This document shows, in pieces, positions 53,230 through 64,000 of a DNA stretch of 64,000 bases (its first letter is position 1; each line of letters opens with the position of its first letter). The position numbers were made by a program, and so were the translations under genes. The notes under the pieces were generated by a model that searched no databases, was not told the DNA's origin, and saw nothing but the letters and a program-made list of their open reading frames with translations. This stretch comes from Aplysia californica (taxonomy: Eukaryota; Mollusca; Gastropoda; Aplysiida; Aplysiidae): NCBI RefSeq assembly GCF_000002075.1, contig NW_004797813.1, positions 201,535 to 265,534 on the forward strand. The letters run 5' to 3'.

Positions 53230-56054
53230 GTCGTCAATGACAATATCATTGATGAATGAATGTATGATATAAATAATCTTAAGTCTTTCTTACAAGCCTA
53301 AGCAAAGTTGTAACAATGTTAATGTTACCGTAGTGTTATATTTATGGGCCCTTATATTGCAATATTGGCAATATTTTCCATTGTTATGTGTGAAAATATG
53401 TTTTATTTTTGCTTGTTATCTGAAATTAAAAGTTGGAAAATAAAAACAACAGAAACAACAACAAAAAACGAAACAAAAAACCAACAACAAAACAAAAGGG
53501 AATGAAACATGAAGAGAAAAAAACTACTGGCGAATTTCCGCGAACACGGTGGCGAATTTTCCCGACAATAAAAAGGATTTTTAAAAACGAGAAACAAAAT
53601 CCAACCAATCATGTTTCAATTAACATCTTAGGTCGCTTAATTTAGCAGCCAGCAAGTACTGAGGCACAGCAGTCGCGATAGCTGAGAGAACATGACGTTA
53701 TCCGTCAGACAAGCTTGAAAGGGGCGAAATTACCTGACTCTATTCTACTTTGAGTTATATCCCACAGGGGCCTCATGACACAACAGTAGAAAATGATATT
53801 TTAAATGAAGAAAAATTTAAGGTCCATGTAAAGAGAATGCAGAGAGACAATTTTGCCTTTTTCTGTTCGATATGAGATTTCCAAAATTACCAAACTAAGA
53901 CAGTCCCTTTTTTCCCTTGTAGTCATCAAGTAGGTTTTTGGTTTGGCAAAGTCCTATCCCTGATGATCAGCACTTCCTGCTCACAGACTCAAGGATAAAA
54001 ACATGATTGTTGACTTCCCTCGGCGAAGAAATCACAGGTTGATCACTTAGATACAAGCAAAGCCTTTTCTGAGAGGGCAAAGGATCCCGATGCTTTTCTT
54101 TATACACGTTTGTCAACACTCAAATCGCCTTTCCACACAACCACAAATTATAGCAACAAAGGTATTCAGAAATCTTAAATAAAAATAAGGAAGATCCTCA
54201 GCTTTTGTGTAGGCCTACTTTCCTCTATGAACATCTTCCTCGAAAATCATGTTATGATTTCTATGGTGCAAGAGCCATTGAAATAAAACTGTTGTGCTTT
54301 ACACATGTGCAAAACCTCATAAAAATAGCTTTCCTGAAATACATAGACCTACTGCTGACCAACACATAAGTAAGTTTCCTCAGAGTAAATACAGGTTACA
54401 TGGTGAAATGTTGAGATAATACTAAAACCTTGCAACAAACAACATTTGAGGAACTATACAAATCATACATGTAGTTCATATATCAACACCAAAAACTTAC
54501 AGCTCAATATAGCTCAATCTGGGCAATGTTCCCACCACCATCAAAAGGTTTATTTTGTTATATTGGAGACGTGAATGCAGAAAAAAAGTTAAAATGTTGG
54601 TATCTCAAATAATTTCACTGGTGGTACTTAAGAAAACTTTTTTAAGGCATAAAAAATATATAAATCTAATATAAAACCATTCAAAGAGGTCGAATTATGT
54701 TGCAAAGCTGCATGTTTCCGATTTCCATGAAAACAAGATAATATCATTATGCCCTCACCACATACAGAGGACCATAGAAAACTGACTTGTTTGTAAGTGA
54801 AACCTCCGTCACAAATTATTTTTGTATTTTAACTAAAAACATTCAAAGCTCAAAGCAGACAAAGGGCAAGCAGATGTCTCGAAAGTTCAGAGCTCCATTT
54901 GGATGATGACAATTCCAAAGTGAGATATCATTGGTAACAATGCCAAATTCTAAACAGAAACAAACACAGCTATACTTCACTCAAGCTTACTTGCACTTCA
55001 TATATCTGGACACAGTACAAAGCTAGAAACGAGACACAAGAATTCAAAACCAGAGGACATTCAACTCTTTCTTTGTTTTACATGTCAGTCTACAAAAGTG
55101 TTGACAGACTAGTAGGGCCTACAGTGGTGCACACCAAACTCGGAAAAAGCATAATTCAAAAACACAATTTGCTCAAACTCAGATCTCAGTCCTGATTCTA
55201 TTTCCATTTATTCTTTGTATTAAAGCCATGCAAAACTCATTTCCAAACATAGAGAACTCGAACATTTTGTGCTGGTCTGAAAACAATGAAACAAAGCAAG
55301 TACACTGGCTGTGATTTTTTGGTATGACTCACTTTTTCCTAACTCATTGATCAGGCTTACAAGAGAAACTAATTAGTAACTCTGACTGAAGACTAGTGAT
55401 GAAACAAGGTCTCTGAAGGGCAGGAAAAAAAAGATTGCAGAGGTAGTGAGGGATATGTAGATGACGTGCACAGCATTGTCCTCTATCATGTAGGGGGTAT
55501 GCGATGTGGTTGAAAGAAAAAGAGAACCAAGTGGAATACAAGGACAGGGGTAGGCAGCCAGGTCACATGGTGTACTTCATGTCATTCAAGCCAAGAGACT
55601 GGTCTTGCTCTAGCTTATGCTTCTGTCTTTTTTTTTTTCTGAGCCCCCCTCCATCAACACAATTTAGATAATCCAGGAGGCCAGCTTTGACCTTGCCTGT
55701 CAGGGCCAACCCCACAAGAGAGGGATGCAACATCCAGCAGAAAGACAAAAATGCTCTATAAAAATTATCCCTACTCAGGAGGAATCATATCAATTCAACT
55801 ACTGAGAACTACTTGTAGAAGAATACCAAATATTTTAATTGTCATTATTAATGTTGCAACAATGCAACACATACAACTCAAATTGCAGTAAACTCAAACA
55901 AACTGATAAAGTCCTTCATAAGGTATAATAATCTGTGTTCAATTGTAAACAAACAGAGAAAAATGAAACAAAACTCCACAGAGTAGTGATAGTAGCCTAC
56001 AAGAAGAGTCTCTGACCTATTATGCAAGCTTGCTATTAGTTTCCTACACTGTAA
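53230..56054. other. Intergenic, no gene recognised
   Basis: AT-rich, with an A/C-rich stretch near 53445-53500 and the SINE-B fragment at 55660. No exon or RNA signal supported. Confidence 0.5.
55660..55800 (-). repeat. SINE-B fragment
   Basis: ATCCAGGAGGCCAGC, CCTTGCCTGTCAGGGCCAAC and ATGCAACATCCAGCAGAAAG match the other SINE-B copies. Confidence 0.7.
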
Positions 56055-56060
56055 TTTATT
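56055..56060 (-). other. AUP1: Candidate polyadenylation signal of AUP1
   Basis: TTTATT on the + strand (AATAAA on the gene strand) about 190 bp after the AUP1 stop. Confidence 0.6.
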
Positions 56061-56245
56061 AAATTAGTTAGAAGCAATAGTTAAAAAAAAAAAAGATTTA
56101 ACGACAAAAGGTGGAAAAGAAAAGTAAACAGACAAAAATGGCAGCAAGATATATGAAATGGCAGAGGTTCAAAACTTGTCAGGTTTGCAAGGTTGTACTG
56201 AAGGCAGAAGTGAGTAGCAGTCTTTCCGTGAGCGAAATGAACACA

Positions 56246-56371
56246 CTAGAGACCATGCTTGGTCCGGTATTTGAGCCTTGCTGCTTCCAACATGGCTTGC
56301 TTCCTCTCCTGAAATGACATCTGCCTTGCTCTGGCATTGTTTTCAAAATTGCTGGCTTTGAAGGACAGGCC
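56246..56371 (-). CDS. AUP1: AUP1 terminal exon (UBE2G2-binding region, stop)
   Basis: Acceptor CAGTCACAG. Encodes GLSFKASNFENNARARQMSF then QERKQAMLEAARLKYRTK and HGL-TAG. Confidence 0.93.
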   Translation of the reverse strand, partial: GLSFKASNFENNARARQMSFQERKQAMLEAARLKYRTKHGL

Positions 56372-59300
56372 CTGTGACTGAATACAAGAAATAACAATGC
56401 CAATGATAAGAGAGAAGTCCAGAAGTAAATGTGATTGAATATCCATCAAAGTACACAGTTTTTCAGTTCTCAATCTTACGAAACTAATGATATCAAGCAA
56501 AATAACTTAAAAGCAGCAGAAATTTTGAAAAACAATACTGACCTTGCAAAAATGTATTGATATGAAATGCAAGCACTTTCATAATTCTTTGAGCTAATGA
56601 AGAATGTATTTTATCTAGTAGAACTGATTATAAAGTAACAAAAGTAATTTCAAGGTAGGTAGGTAGATAAAGTAAAATTCTCTCATTTTTTGTTTTTGCA
56701 CGGTTTTACAGCGATCGCAACTGCACAAGGTCATATGAGCGCCAGGGGGTGGACGTCAACAGAGAAATCCAAACAGGGAATCACGCAACAGCATAAAGTC
56801 TACTTCGACTATCAACTTCAAGGCACCCTGGAAATAGCAGTTCACAAGAGAGTGACAAACATACAAAAGAAGAAGAGGAAAAATGACGACAATAAAGATG
56901 AGGAAAGAAAAAGCAGCAGTTCCCCCTATGTTGTTCTGGCATGGCGTGTCAGCAGACACAGAATTAACCAACAAAGCAACCAGACCATTCATATTCTGGC
57001 CAAAAACAAAAACAAAAACCAAACAGACCAATGCACTTTACTTGATTGATTAAAGACTTTAAACGTGAGCAAAATAATTTTTTATAAACCATAATTTTTA
57101 CGCTGACATTACAGCAAATTGGCCTCTTATTTTAGCTCTGACCAATGTGAGAAATAATGTATTTGGCACACTATCTGACAACATGTTTTTCATTTTTATT
57201 TGTCATACTGAAGTTTATCATTACACGTCAAGCACAATAAATTGTTTGAACAATTGTATGGTTCTAAAATATTCAATTGTTAAAAAAGCGGAGAGCTAGG
57301 GAAAATTATATACTTATTTCTTTTTGAGGAGAAAAAAAGCAATACATCACAAAAAAACCCAACAAGGGCACAGTATATAAATTTACAGCGAACTTCCATT
57401 CTTTTTAATGACAAAAGTAAAGCTACTCAGAAAAAAAAAAGTCTTCCAGCATATCCAGTGACATATTTACACACACTTTACATAACAAATAAAGACAAAG
57501 ATAACATCACACTGCGAACACATTTCTCACAAATATTTTTTTTTAAAATAAAAAATTTATATAAACAAATATATTAGCAGCACAACTCACAATGGCACAC
57601 ACAATAGCAAACAGCACAATGTCGCATCTATACATACCAAAGAAATCATTGGCTTTTCAGGAGTATCTTTCCACTGAGAAGGATCTATTCTGCCATCCAA
57701 AATATTAGCAATAGTTGCATCAACGTCCTTGGTTTTCCCTGAAACAATGATTAGTTTTAAAAAGTTGCCACAATATCTCCCTTAAGTCAGTGAAGAGGTA
57801 AGCTTAACCAAAGAGTTTAGTCAACAAATTTTACTTTGTACTCCACTGGGATGTGTTCAAGCTATACAAAACCATGACTTAATGCTTGTTGGAGGTAAGG
57901 GTGACAACAAAATTGCTGATGAATGACCAAATGAAGAAGGCTTTAGATGCAGTAATCTATCATGCCTGGCTACTTTCCCTCTGCCAAGTTCAACCAATTT
58001 TTCAGTATACAGGAATGCCATTTGTTCATTTCACAACTGGAAAGAAAATGTTTAAAGAGATGAGACCAGTCATCCCAAAAAGCTGAGCTTAGGTTTAAAG
58101 TTTTAAAAAAAATATTCTGCAGCACTTGAACGGAATTTTTAAGAAAAAAAAAATACTTACATTTTTTTCAATTAATGCATCAAATTTTAAACTTGGGTGA
58201 CAGTTTGCCCCTAATGATCAGTGAGTGTGGAATATTAATAACATTTGATGCCCATAGAGTGTAACAAGCAAAGCAACTCATACTGCATCCAACGAAAAGA
58301 CTCACAACAAAAGAAAAACGAGAAACCCAGTTTTTGTTTTGTTTTAGGAGAGGTTTTACAGCACTCGCAACTGCATAAGGTCATATGATCGCCAAGGGGT
58401 GGATATCAACAGAGAAGTCCTTACAGGGAATCAGACTTACTCTGCTCACTTCTCTAGCTTCAACAGCACAAAGTCTGCTTCGACTATCAAGGCACCCCAG
58501 AAATAGCGGGTCACAAGAGTGTGACTAACATACAAAAGAAGTAGAGGAAAATGACTATAGTAAGGAATAGGAAAGTAAAAGCAGCAGTTCCCTGTTGTAG
58601 TTCAGGCAGTTATGAACATGATATTGTTGGATTAGCCCATTTGCAATTCTACTGTGCATTAGAACGAGAAATGTCCCCCCTTTGGGAAAGTTCTAAAGAC
58701 ACTTCAGTCAGTGGCACTGCCCCGGGGGGTGAACCCACAGTTTAAGTACTTGTCTAAATCATGGTTCTCATACATGGAACACTCACTGAGATCAGACAGT
58801 ATGCACTGGGACGGGATATCTGGAAGAACATCTTTCACTTGCTTAACCATCTTGGTGAGCTCAGCATCTGATGAGGTCAGTGTTGGCTGCGGAGGCTGAG
58901 GAGATGCTGTCATCGTCAGTTCAGGACTTTTTTGAGGCTCAATTCTTGGAGGGGGGACTGAAACAAAATTTATTCATTTAGATTTTAAAATGTCATAAGA
59001 AGCCCAAATAGTATTTAACTTAAAATGTAAAGTTTTTTAAACTGACATTCAATACTGCACTTTTTACTTCACAAGGAAAATGATTTCATTTACTAAACAA
59101 GGAGATTGGCTCAAAATCTAAACCAGAAATTTATACCAGTACTTTTAAGGGGTTATTAGCAGGTACCACCTCACTAAGCCATATGTCCAACCACAAAATA
59201 TTTGCATGCCATAACAGAAACTTACTTTGTCTTCTTTTGTGCTCTTCTTTCCCATTTTTCTTAATTCGTAATTAATGACTTCGATATAATGAAAACACAC

Positions 59301-62300
59301 CCGCACACTAAGGTGATGGTCATGATGGTGAAAATGCAGAGCCAAACGCTAAACTTGAATCATTGGTATCACGAAAAAAATCTGAATAGCTCTCAATTTC
59401 ATGTCTTTCCCCAAAACATTCTGCATAATCTATTGTATTTTAGTTTTAGTGACTCAGAACAATTATTTCTAAGACAGACCACTGATAACTCAACAGGAAA
59501 GTGGACCAAAATAAAACTTTCCAGGAAAAAATTCAAACCCCTATCTGATTTCACTCTTGAGCATTCTCAGGTTTCTCAGGAAGTTGAGATTGTTTCAGAA
59601 TGCTGGGGTCATAATGCTTGCGGTTGAGCGGGAATTTGTACTATACAAACAATATTTTTCATTTTTATTAATGTTATTTGTTCAAATTTGCAATAAAAAA
59701 AGCAATAGTGCCAACCAAAGCTTTTGGAGTGAAAAGCTTTTAGAGAAGAGTAAAAATGGTGTGTACAAGGAGAACTAGTTAAAGAAGACTGCAAGAGACT
59801 CCATCTACTTAGAAGAAACAAGGAACAGCACAATGCAAGAGTGTAAAGAGCAAATGTCACAGGACACTGTTTTTTATGATCCGGCAGTGCATAAAACAAC
59901 TCATTGTAACAGAAGTTCACAATCTAGAGGGGATGTGAAAACAATACCAAAGTAGTGGTAACATCTTTTCTTTACTACACAAAAATAGGTAATCTACACA
60001 TTTCAAAGGTGGGCCCAACACTATGGGGTTATGAGTATCAATTGGGAAACAGTGGACTCTACGATATCAAATCAGCCCATGATGAAAGAACAGAACAAAA
60101 CAAAATGACCGGTGAAGACAAAAGAAGCAAAGACTGTGTCACAGACGTTGTGGAGTGTGAGTGAAATCTCATCAAAAGAAGAGCTGCTACCTTTGCCTAT
60201 AGCACAGCAATAACTACAACACACAGCTCCTGCACAAAGCACTGAGAAGAAGCACTAAAGTCCATTACCCAGCCGACCAGTTGATTTAAAACAGTCAGCT
60301 AAGTAAGTCTATTGTGTTGAATAGTTTCTCCCTGCTCCCCCACCCCTCTTTGCCAAAAGGAAGGCTTTTTTACCACAAGTGATAAAACTGATCTCTTTCT
60401 CTTTTCAGCTACATTGGAGACCAAAAAAAAAAGGTGTTCCTGTGTCAATACACATTTGTCTCCTTCTTTTTCTTTCTCTTAAAGACCCTTTTCCCAATGT
60501 TGGATACTCAAGAAATTATTAATGGCTGTGCTGTTACAAAATGAAAAGAAAAAATGTGTTCAGACAATTTATTGCCAAAGAACAAAAATGTTTAATCTCA
60601 TTCAAGTAAAACTTCAGTACTGATTCACGTATCATTACTATTTATGGATCTAAAAACTGAAATGAAATACACTTCACAACATTTCATAAGACAGCACAAC
60701 TCACAAATAAATAGAAAATCTTTTATTTTGAACCAACCAAAGCAAATATCCTAATCAAATTACAAGAGACATAAACATTTGCTTGCAAACAAACAATACT
60801 TCTGCCATTCACAAAGGTCAATATCATGAACACTTGTTTCTGTCAAGTGGAGGCATGGGGGCTGAGCCAAAAAAGTTTCACTCAACACATTATGCTCACA
60901 AGTAGTTTTGTGACACATGGCCACAAAAAAAAAAGTTTCACAAGAAATAAAGATAACAGTAACTTTAAGCAGAAAGTACAAGAATGAGATTGTATCAGAA
61001 TGCTAATCACGTGCCCGTTTCAACAAAGTGTTAAAACGAACCCATGTCAGCAGTAAACCAAGAAAACATGCAGCAAATTTCTACAATATTTTTTTTACAA
61101 AAGGCCCTTTACTTCACAAAGAGGTTAAGGAACGAAAACGTTGACAGTCTAAAATCTATTTAAGATTCATAACCTCAACCCTGGTCAGGAGCCTGCTCTA
61201 AAGGGCTCTTAACCCATCGAGGTCTGGTTCCCTGAGCCTACATCATGACCTGTGCACCTGAGCTCTTTTGGGGCAACTGCTAGCTTTAAACCACTGCACC
61301 TTAACATGTACTTTCAGAAAGCAAAAAGATAAAGGAAGTGGACATTCAGGTCTATAGGGGATAAGGACTTCAAGCACCTTGCAAGACAGTCTATCAGCAT
61401 GACTAACACAGGAAATAAAAGTTCTGCTATTAAATAGCTGAAATATCACTTGAACACATGTAAGCCTACATGAGTAAATGTCAAAACTTGAAAGACTGAA
61501 CACTATAGTGGCATGTGACCATTTCTAATCCTAATTGTATCGTAACGATGAAGGCACCAAATATCATTGCTCACAGCTGTGAAACGCAATAAACACATGC
61601 TGCCAGTAACAACATTATGCAGCAATCGTCCATTCATTTTTTGTTCTTTCCAACATCCTGACCCTCAGAAGAAAGGTTTTTATAATTGTCTCTCTCAGAG
61701 TCAAAAAGATTGCGTCAGATTTCCACACATGAGTATACTTCAAACCATTTTTCAAAATTATGAATACCGTTAAACACTTAAAGTCAAAAGAACACCACTC
61801 CAAGAGATCATAAAACTAACGTACAACAATTTCATAATTCCTCTTTGTTGTCTTAGTCCGTAAATGTGGGGAGTGAAGGACATCCATATCAGTTATTTTC
61901 AAAATAAACCAAAAACCTGACTCATGCATTTGCTCCCAGTCAAACTATATATTCACCTCTTTCTTTTGTAGTGACAGACTTTATATGTTCAATAACGTCA
62001 TGGTGAGTGAACTGGGATGCAGACAAGCCCATGCTCTTTGCCATGTTCTGCTGCACTCTCACAACAAACTCCTCTTTGCTCTCATCCCTCTTCTTCTCTG
62101 TAACTGGCAAATATCTGGGGAGTACAATTTCCATGTAAGCGGAAAATTTTTAGACTACCATGCTTTTCAATAAGAGAGGACTGAAAGACTAGCGCACTAC
62201 TGACTGTTGCAGGAAACAAATTGATACAGTGTAGCTCATAAGACCCCACACACAGTTAGCTCTAGTTAAAAGGCGTACAGCTAAAGTATAACAAGATATG

Positions 62301-63273
62301 CAGGACAAGAAACAGTATTAAGTGACCTATCAATAATTATGTTCGGGTATAGGTCTTCAGAAGTGAATCCACTTAAAATGATCAGTTAGTTCAAGGAAAA
62401 ATTTAAAAAATAAGACAGACAGACAGAACAAGAAGGGTATAAAATCATACTAAGAACTTAAGTTATGACGTTGACATCAAATTTTCCAGTTCAGTATTAA
62501 CATCTTCCAGAGAAAAAATCTCTATTTTCTCTGTTATCTAATAGGCTATCATCATCCACTTTCAAAATAGGGTATAAAGTCGTTTCTGTCAGGGAATTAT
62601 GATATGTCTCCTCAAACTTCAGTGCCATGCTCATGAGGCCATTATCAAATACTTTCATGGTGGTGATGTGAAGACATGGCTAAGGGTAGTTTTTTCAGGT
62701 TTCTTTAATCCCTGATCGAAAGGAATATGCAACAAAACAAGTAAGTCTTCGTAAATAAAAAAGGAAATATTTTGTCCTACACGCCATTAGTCCTCATTAG
62801 CCAATAGTAAAAATTTTAAGATGATCTAATTTGAACAGGTCAGCTGAAAGGGAAAATCCAAAATAAATCCCTACCCTAAAAAGAAAAGACTGTAGTTAGA
62901 ATAAACAACCACAAGAATAGTACAAATTGTTATAAGACTAACCAAAAGCAAAGAACATAGCTTTTTTGCTGGTAATAAAAGGCCAAATATGTCAAAAAAA
63001 TAAATTAGATAAAAAGTTTCACGAAGAACAGACAACTGATTTTCCCGAAACTAAAAAGGAGAACACAGACAAAAACAACAGTGTTATGTCCACATAGAAA
63101 GCTCCAAAATCACTTTACCTTGCAAAAATAAAAGGAGACTCGGAGACTCACTATATAATAAATCCCATCCCAACATTCTTAACAGGAAGAGCAACTTACC
63201 TGATCTTGAATAAAGTTAATGGCGTCAGGAAACACCAGGCAATATCTTCAAAAAGCGTACTAGAGTGGGTAGA
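56246..63273 (-). CDS. AUP1: AUP1 (ancient ubiquitous protein 1), 3' part, 5 exons seen
   Basis: AUP1 is an ER and lipid-droplet hairpin membrane protein with an acyltransferase-like domain. It recruits the E2 UBE2G2 in ER-associated degradation and affects lipid-droplet clustering. Visible exons in gene order: 63273-63200, 62114-61957, 58957-58787, 57738-57638, 56371-56246 (630 nt, 209 residues plus TAG), all GT-AG and in phase. They encode the end of the acyltransferase-like region (LFEDIAWCFLTPLTLFKIRY), a linker with EEFVVRVQQNMAKSMG and DVIEHIKS, a proline-rich stretch, the CUE domain (KMVKQVKDVLPDIPSQCI, LSDLRKTKDVDATIANILDG) and the UBE2G2-binding tail (ARQMSFQERKQAMLEAARLK). Human AUP1 has SSWARQESLQERKQALYEYA at that place. 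5' exons lie beyond the right edge. Confidence 0.93.
56697..56990 (-). repeat. SINE-D copy, in AUP1 intron
   Basis: GCACGGTTTTACAGCGATCG, CTGCACAAGGTCATATGAGC, then CAACAGCATAAAGTCTACTT and AGCAGTTCCCCCTATGTTG match the 58341 copy. An unrelated open frame on the + strand here is due to the repeat. Confidence 0.8.
57638..57738 (-). CDS. AUP1: AUP1 internal exon (end of CUE)
   Basis: Acceptor TGTTTCAG, donor TTTG|GTATGT. Encodes KTKDVDATIANILDGRIDPS then QWKDTPEKPMISL; human has KTGCVDLTITNLLEG at this place. Confidence 0.92.
58341..58735 (-). repeat. SINE-D copy ending about 50 bp from an AUP1 exon
   Basis: TTTTGTTTTAGGAGAGGTTT, the hairpin module GCACTCGCAACTGCATAAGG...GATCGCC, then the D body to TGCCCCGGGGGGT. 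Whole-length reverse match to 35085-35482. Confidence 0.85.
58787..58957 (-). CDS. AUP1: AUP1 internal exon (proline-rich linker and start of CUE)
   Basis: Acceptor TGTTTCAG, donor CTCA|GTGAGT. Encodes a P/Q/S-rich linker (ASPQPPQPTLTSSDAE) and LTKMVKQVKDVLPDIPSQCI plus LSDL. The open frame runs on past the donor into intron, but the family alignment continues in the 57738 exon. Confidence 0.92.
58990..61956 (-). other. AUP1: AUP1 intron, no feature recognised
   Basis: The 3-kb intron between the 61957 and 58957 exon borders shows no nested gene. Open frames at 59289-59920 have no domain. Confidence 0.55.
61957..62114 (-). CDS. AUP1: AUP1 internal exon
   Basis: Acceptor CTCCCCAG, donor AGAG|GTGAAT. 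Reads YLPVTEKKRDESKEEFVVRV then QQNMAKSMGLSASQFTHHD and VIEHIKSVTTKER; human has RVQQLVAKELG...DKAEHMKRQR. Confidence 0.93.
62115..63199 (-). other. AUP1: AUP1 intron, no feature recognised
   Basis: AT-rich, with a short GACA run near 62420. Nothing else supported. Confidence 0.5.
63200..63273 (-). CDS. AUP1: AUP1 internal exon (end of acyltransferase-like region)
   Basis: Acceptor TTATTTTCAG, donor ATCAG|GTAAGT. Reads STHSSTLFEDIAWCFLTPLT then LFKI(R); vertebrate AUP1 has a similar LW..LL.TFFVPFT.YQVR segment. Confidence 0.85.
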
Positions 63274-64000
63274 CTGAAAATAAGCAAAGGCAAGCACTAC
63301 ATCAAATCTGCCTCCACAAAAATCTGACAGACTAAAGAGAGCAAACAAAAACATAACATATGGCATTAGATAACATATTGAGTATCAACACAAACTTTCA
63401 GTAAATCCTCTCAAAAGACAAGTAGCTTTTGCTCTGAAAATTCATGGGAAGAAAATCCAACAGAAGTATATCTTGCATGGGAATCGATACTTTTCCAAGA
63501 TGTTGTTTTATCATATTCTGTTCAGTTTTGTACACTATAAGATTACAGTAAAGAACCAAATGCAGAAGAAAAAGAAAAACCTGAACTGGCACGCAAACTA
63601 CATTTTGCAAACTTAGGAGAACATCAAACAAAGAAACAAGGAGAAATATACAAATATTATCTTGCGTCTGCAGCTATATTTTTCAATACATATAGAATTA
63701 TGTACCAAATTACATTACTACCCTTATTAACTCTTTTCCTACCAGGCCAAAATCCACCACTGGTCCAGGGCTTTTCCCTGGCCTATTTTTACGCCCCTAC
63801 CCCACCACAGGAAAATGTCAAAACATTCAACTTAACACACACAAACCATATCGTATGGCCCATCAAACTGAAGGTTAAAAAATAATCTCAGATGGTGATA
63901 CAATATTGAAGATTTATTCAAATTATATTAGTTTGGGGTTTCTAAAAGTGATTATGCAATATCAAAGTTATCATATGAAATCAACAATTTTCCAGCTTTA
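63274..64000 (-). other. AUP1: AUP1 intron, continuing past the right edge
   Basis: No further AUP1 exon is recognised here, so the next upstream exon should lie outside the window. Confidence 0.5.

Noticed and set aside
56690-57049. 119-codon + strand open frame near the AUP1 3' end
   Set aside because: It is antisense SINE-D sequence plus flank; there are no exon borders or domain.

Overview
The window looks like nuclear DNA of a mollusc, most likely a gastropod. The coding genes are animal genes split by GT-AG introns, the DNA is AT-rich, and it is full of tRNA-headed SINEs, LINE fragments, TA-flanked MITEs and microsatellites. The phylum is an inference from the style of the repeats; no species marker is present.

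Four host genes can be read. (1) 974-1454 (+) is the last exon of a carbohydrate 6-O-sulfotransferase; the rest lies to the left. (2) 9532-22817 (-) is a complete ETF1 (eRF1, the class I translation release factor): 11 exons, 443 codons, with the GTS, NIKS, YxCxxxF and GGQ motifs all intact. (3) 23311-39974 (+) is a complete PSTK (L-seryl-tRNA(Sec) kinase): 5 exons, 369 codons. (4) 56246-63273 (-) is the 3' part of AUP1 (CUE domain and the C-terminal UBE2G2-binding region): 5 exons, with its 5' exons beyond the right edge. Every internal intron phase of ETF1, PSTK and AUP1 closes in frame.

ETF1 and PSTK are head to head with 493 bp between their ATGs. That gap holds a perfect CRE palindrome, three CCAAT boxes and a YY1-like site at the ETF1 start. 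It is notable functionally: eRF1 reads UGA as stop, while PSTK makes the precursor needed to read UGA as selenocysteine.

The rest is repeat-rich. 1455-9531 holds clustered SINE pieces, a LINE 3' end and probably the ETF1 3' UTR. ETF1 introns hold a pogo-like MITE, a piggyBac-like remnant and a nested pair of TIR elements. PSTK introns hold two abutting MITEs, a Tc1/mariner copy, two LINE fragments, a piggyBac-like remnant and a long GA tract. 40.1-56.0 kb is intergenic and transposon-dominated: a pogo-like MITE, a decayed unclassified transposon, a THAP/P-type transposase fragment and a pogo/Tigger transposase with a 444-codon open frame.

The least expected sequence signal is a short 3'-terminal hairpin module shared by at least three retroposon families with unrelated bodies. 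Its stem arms change together between copies (GCGCTC/GAGCGC, GCACTT/AAGTGC, GTGCTC/GAGCAC), as expected of a structure recognised as RNA. All calls come from reading the sequence; no database search was run.
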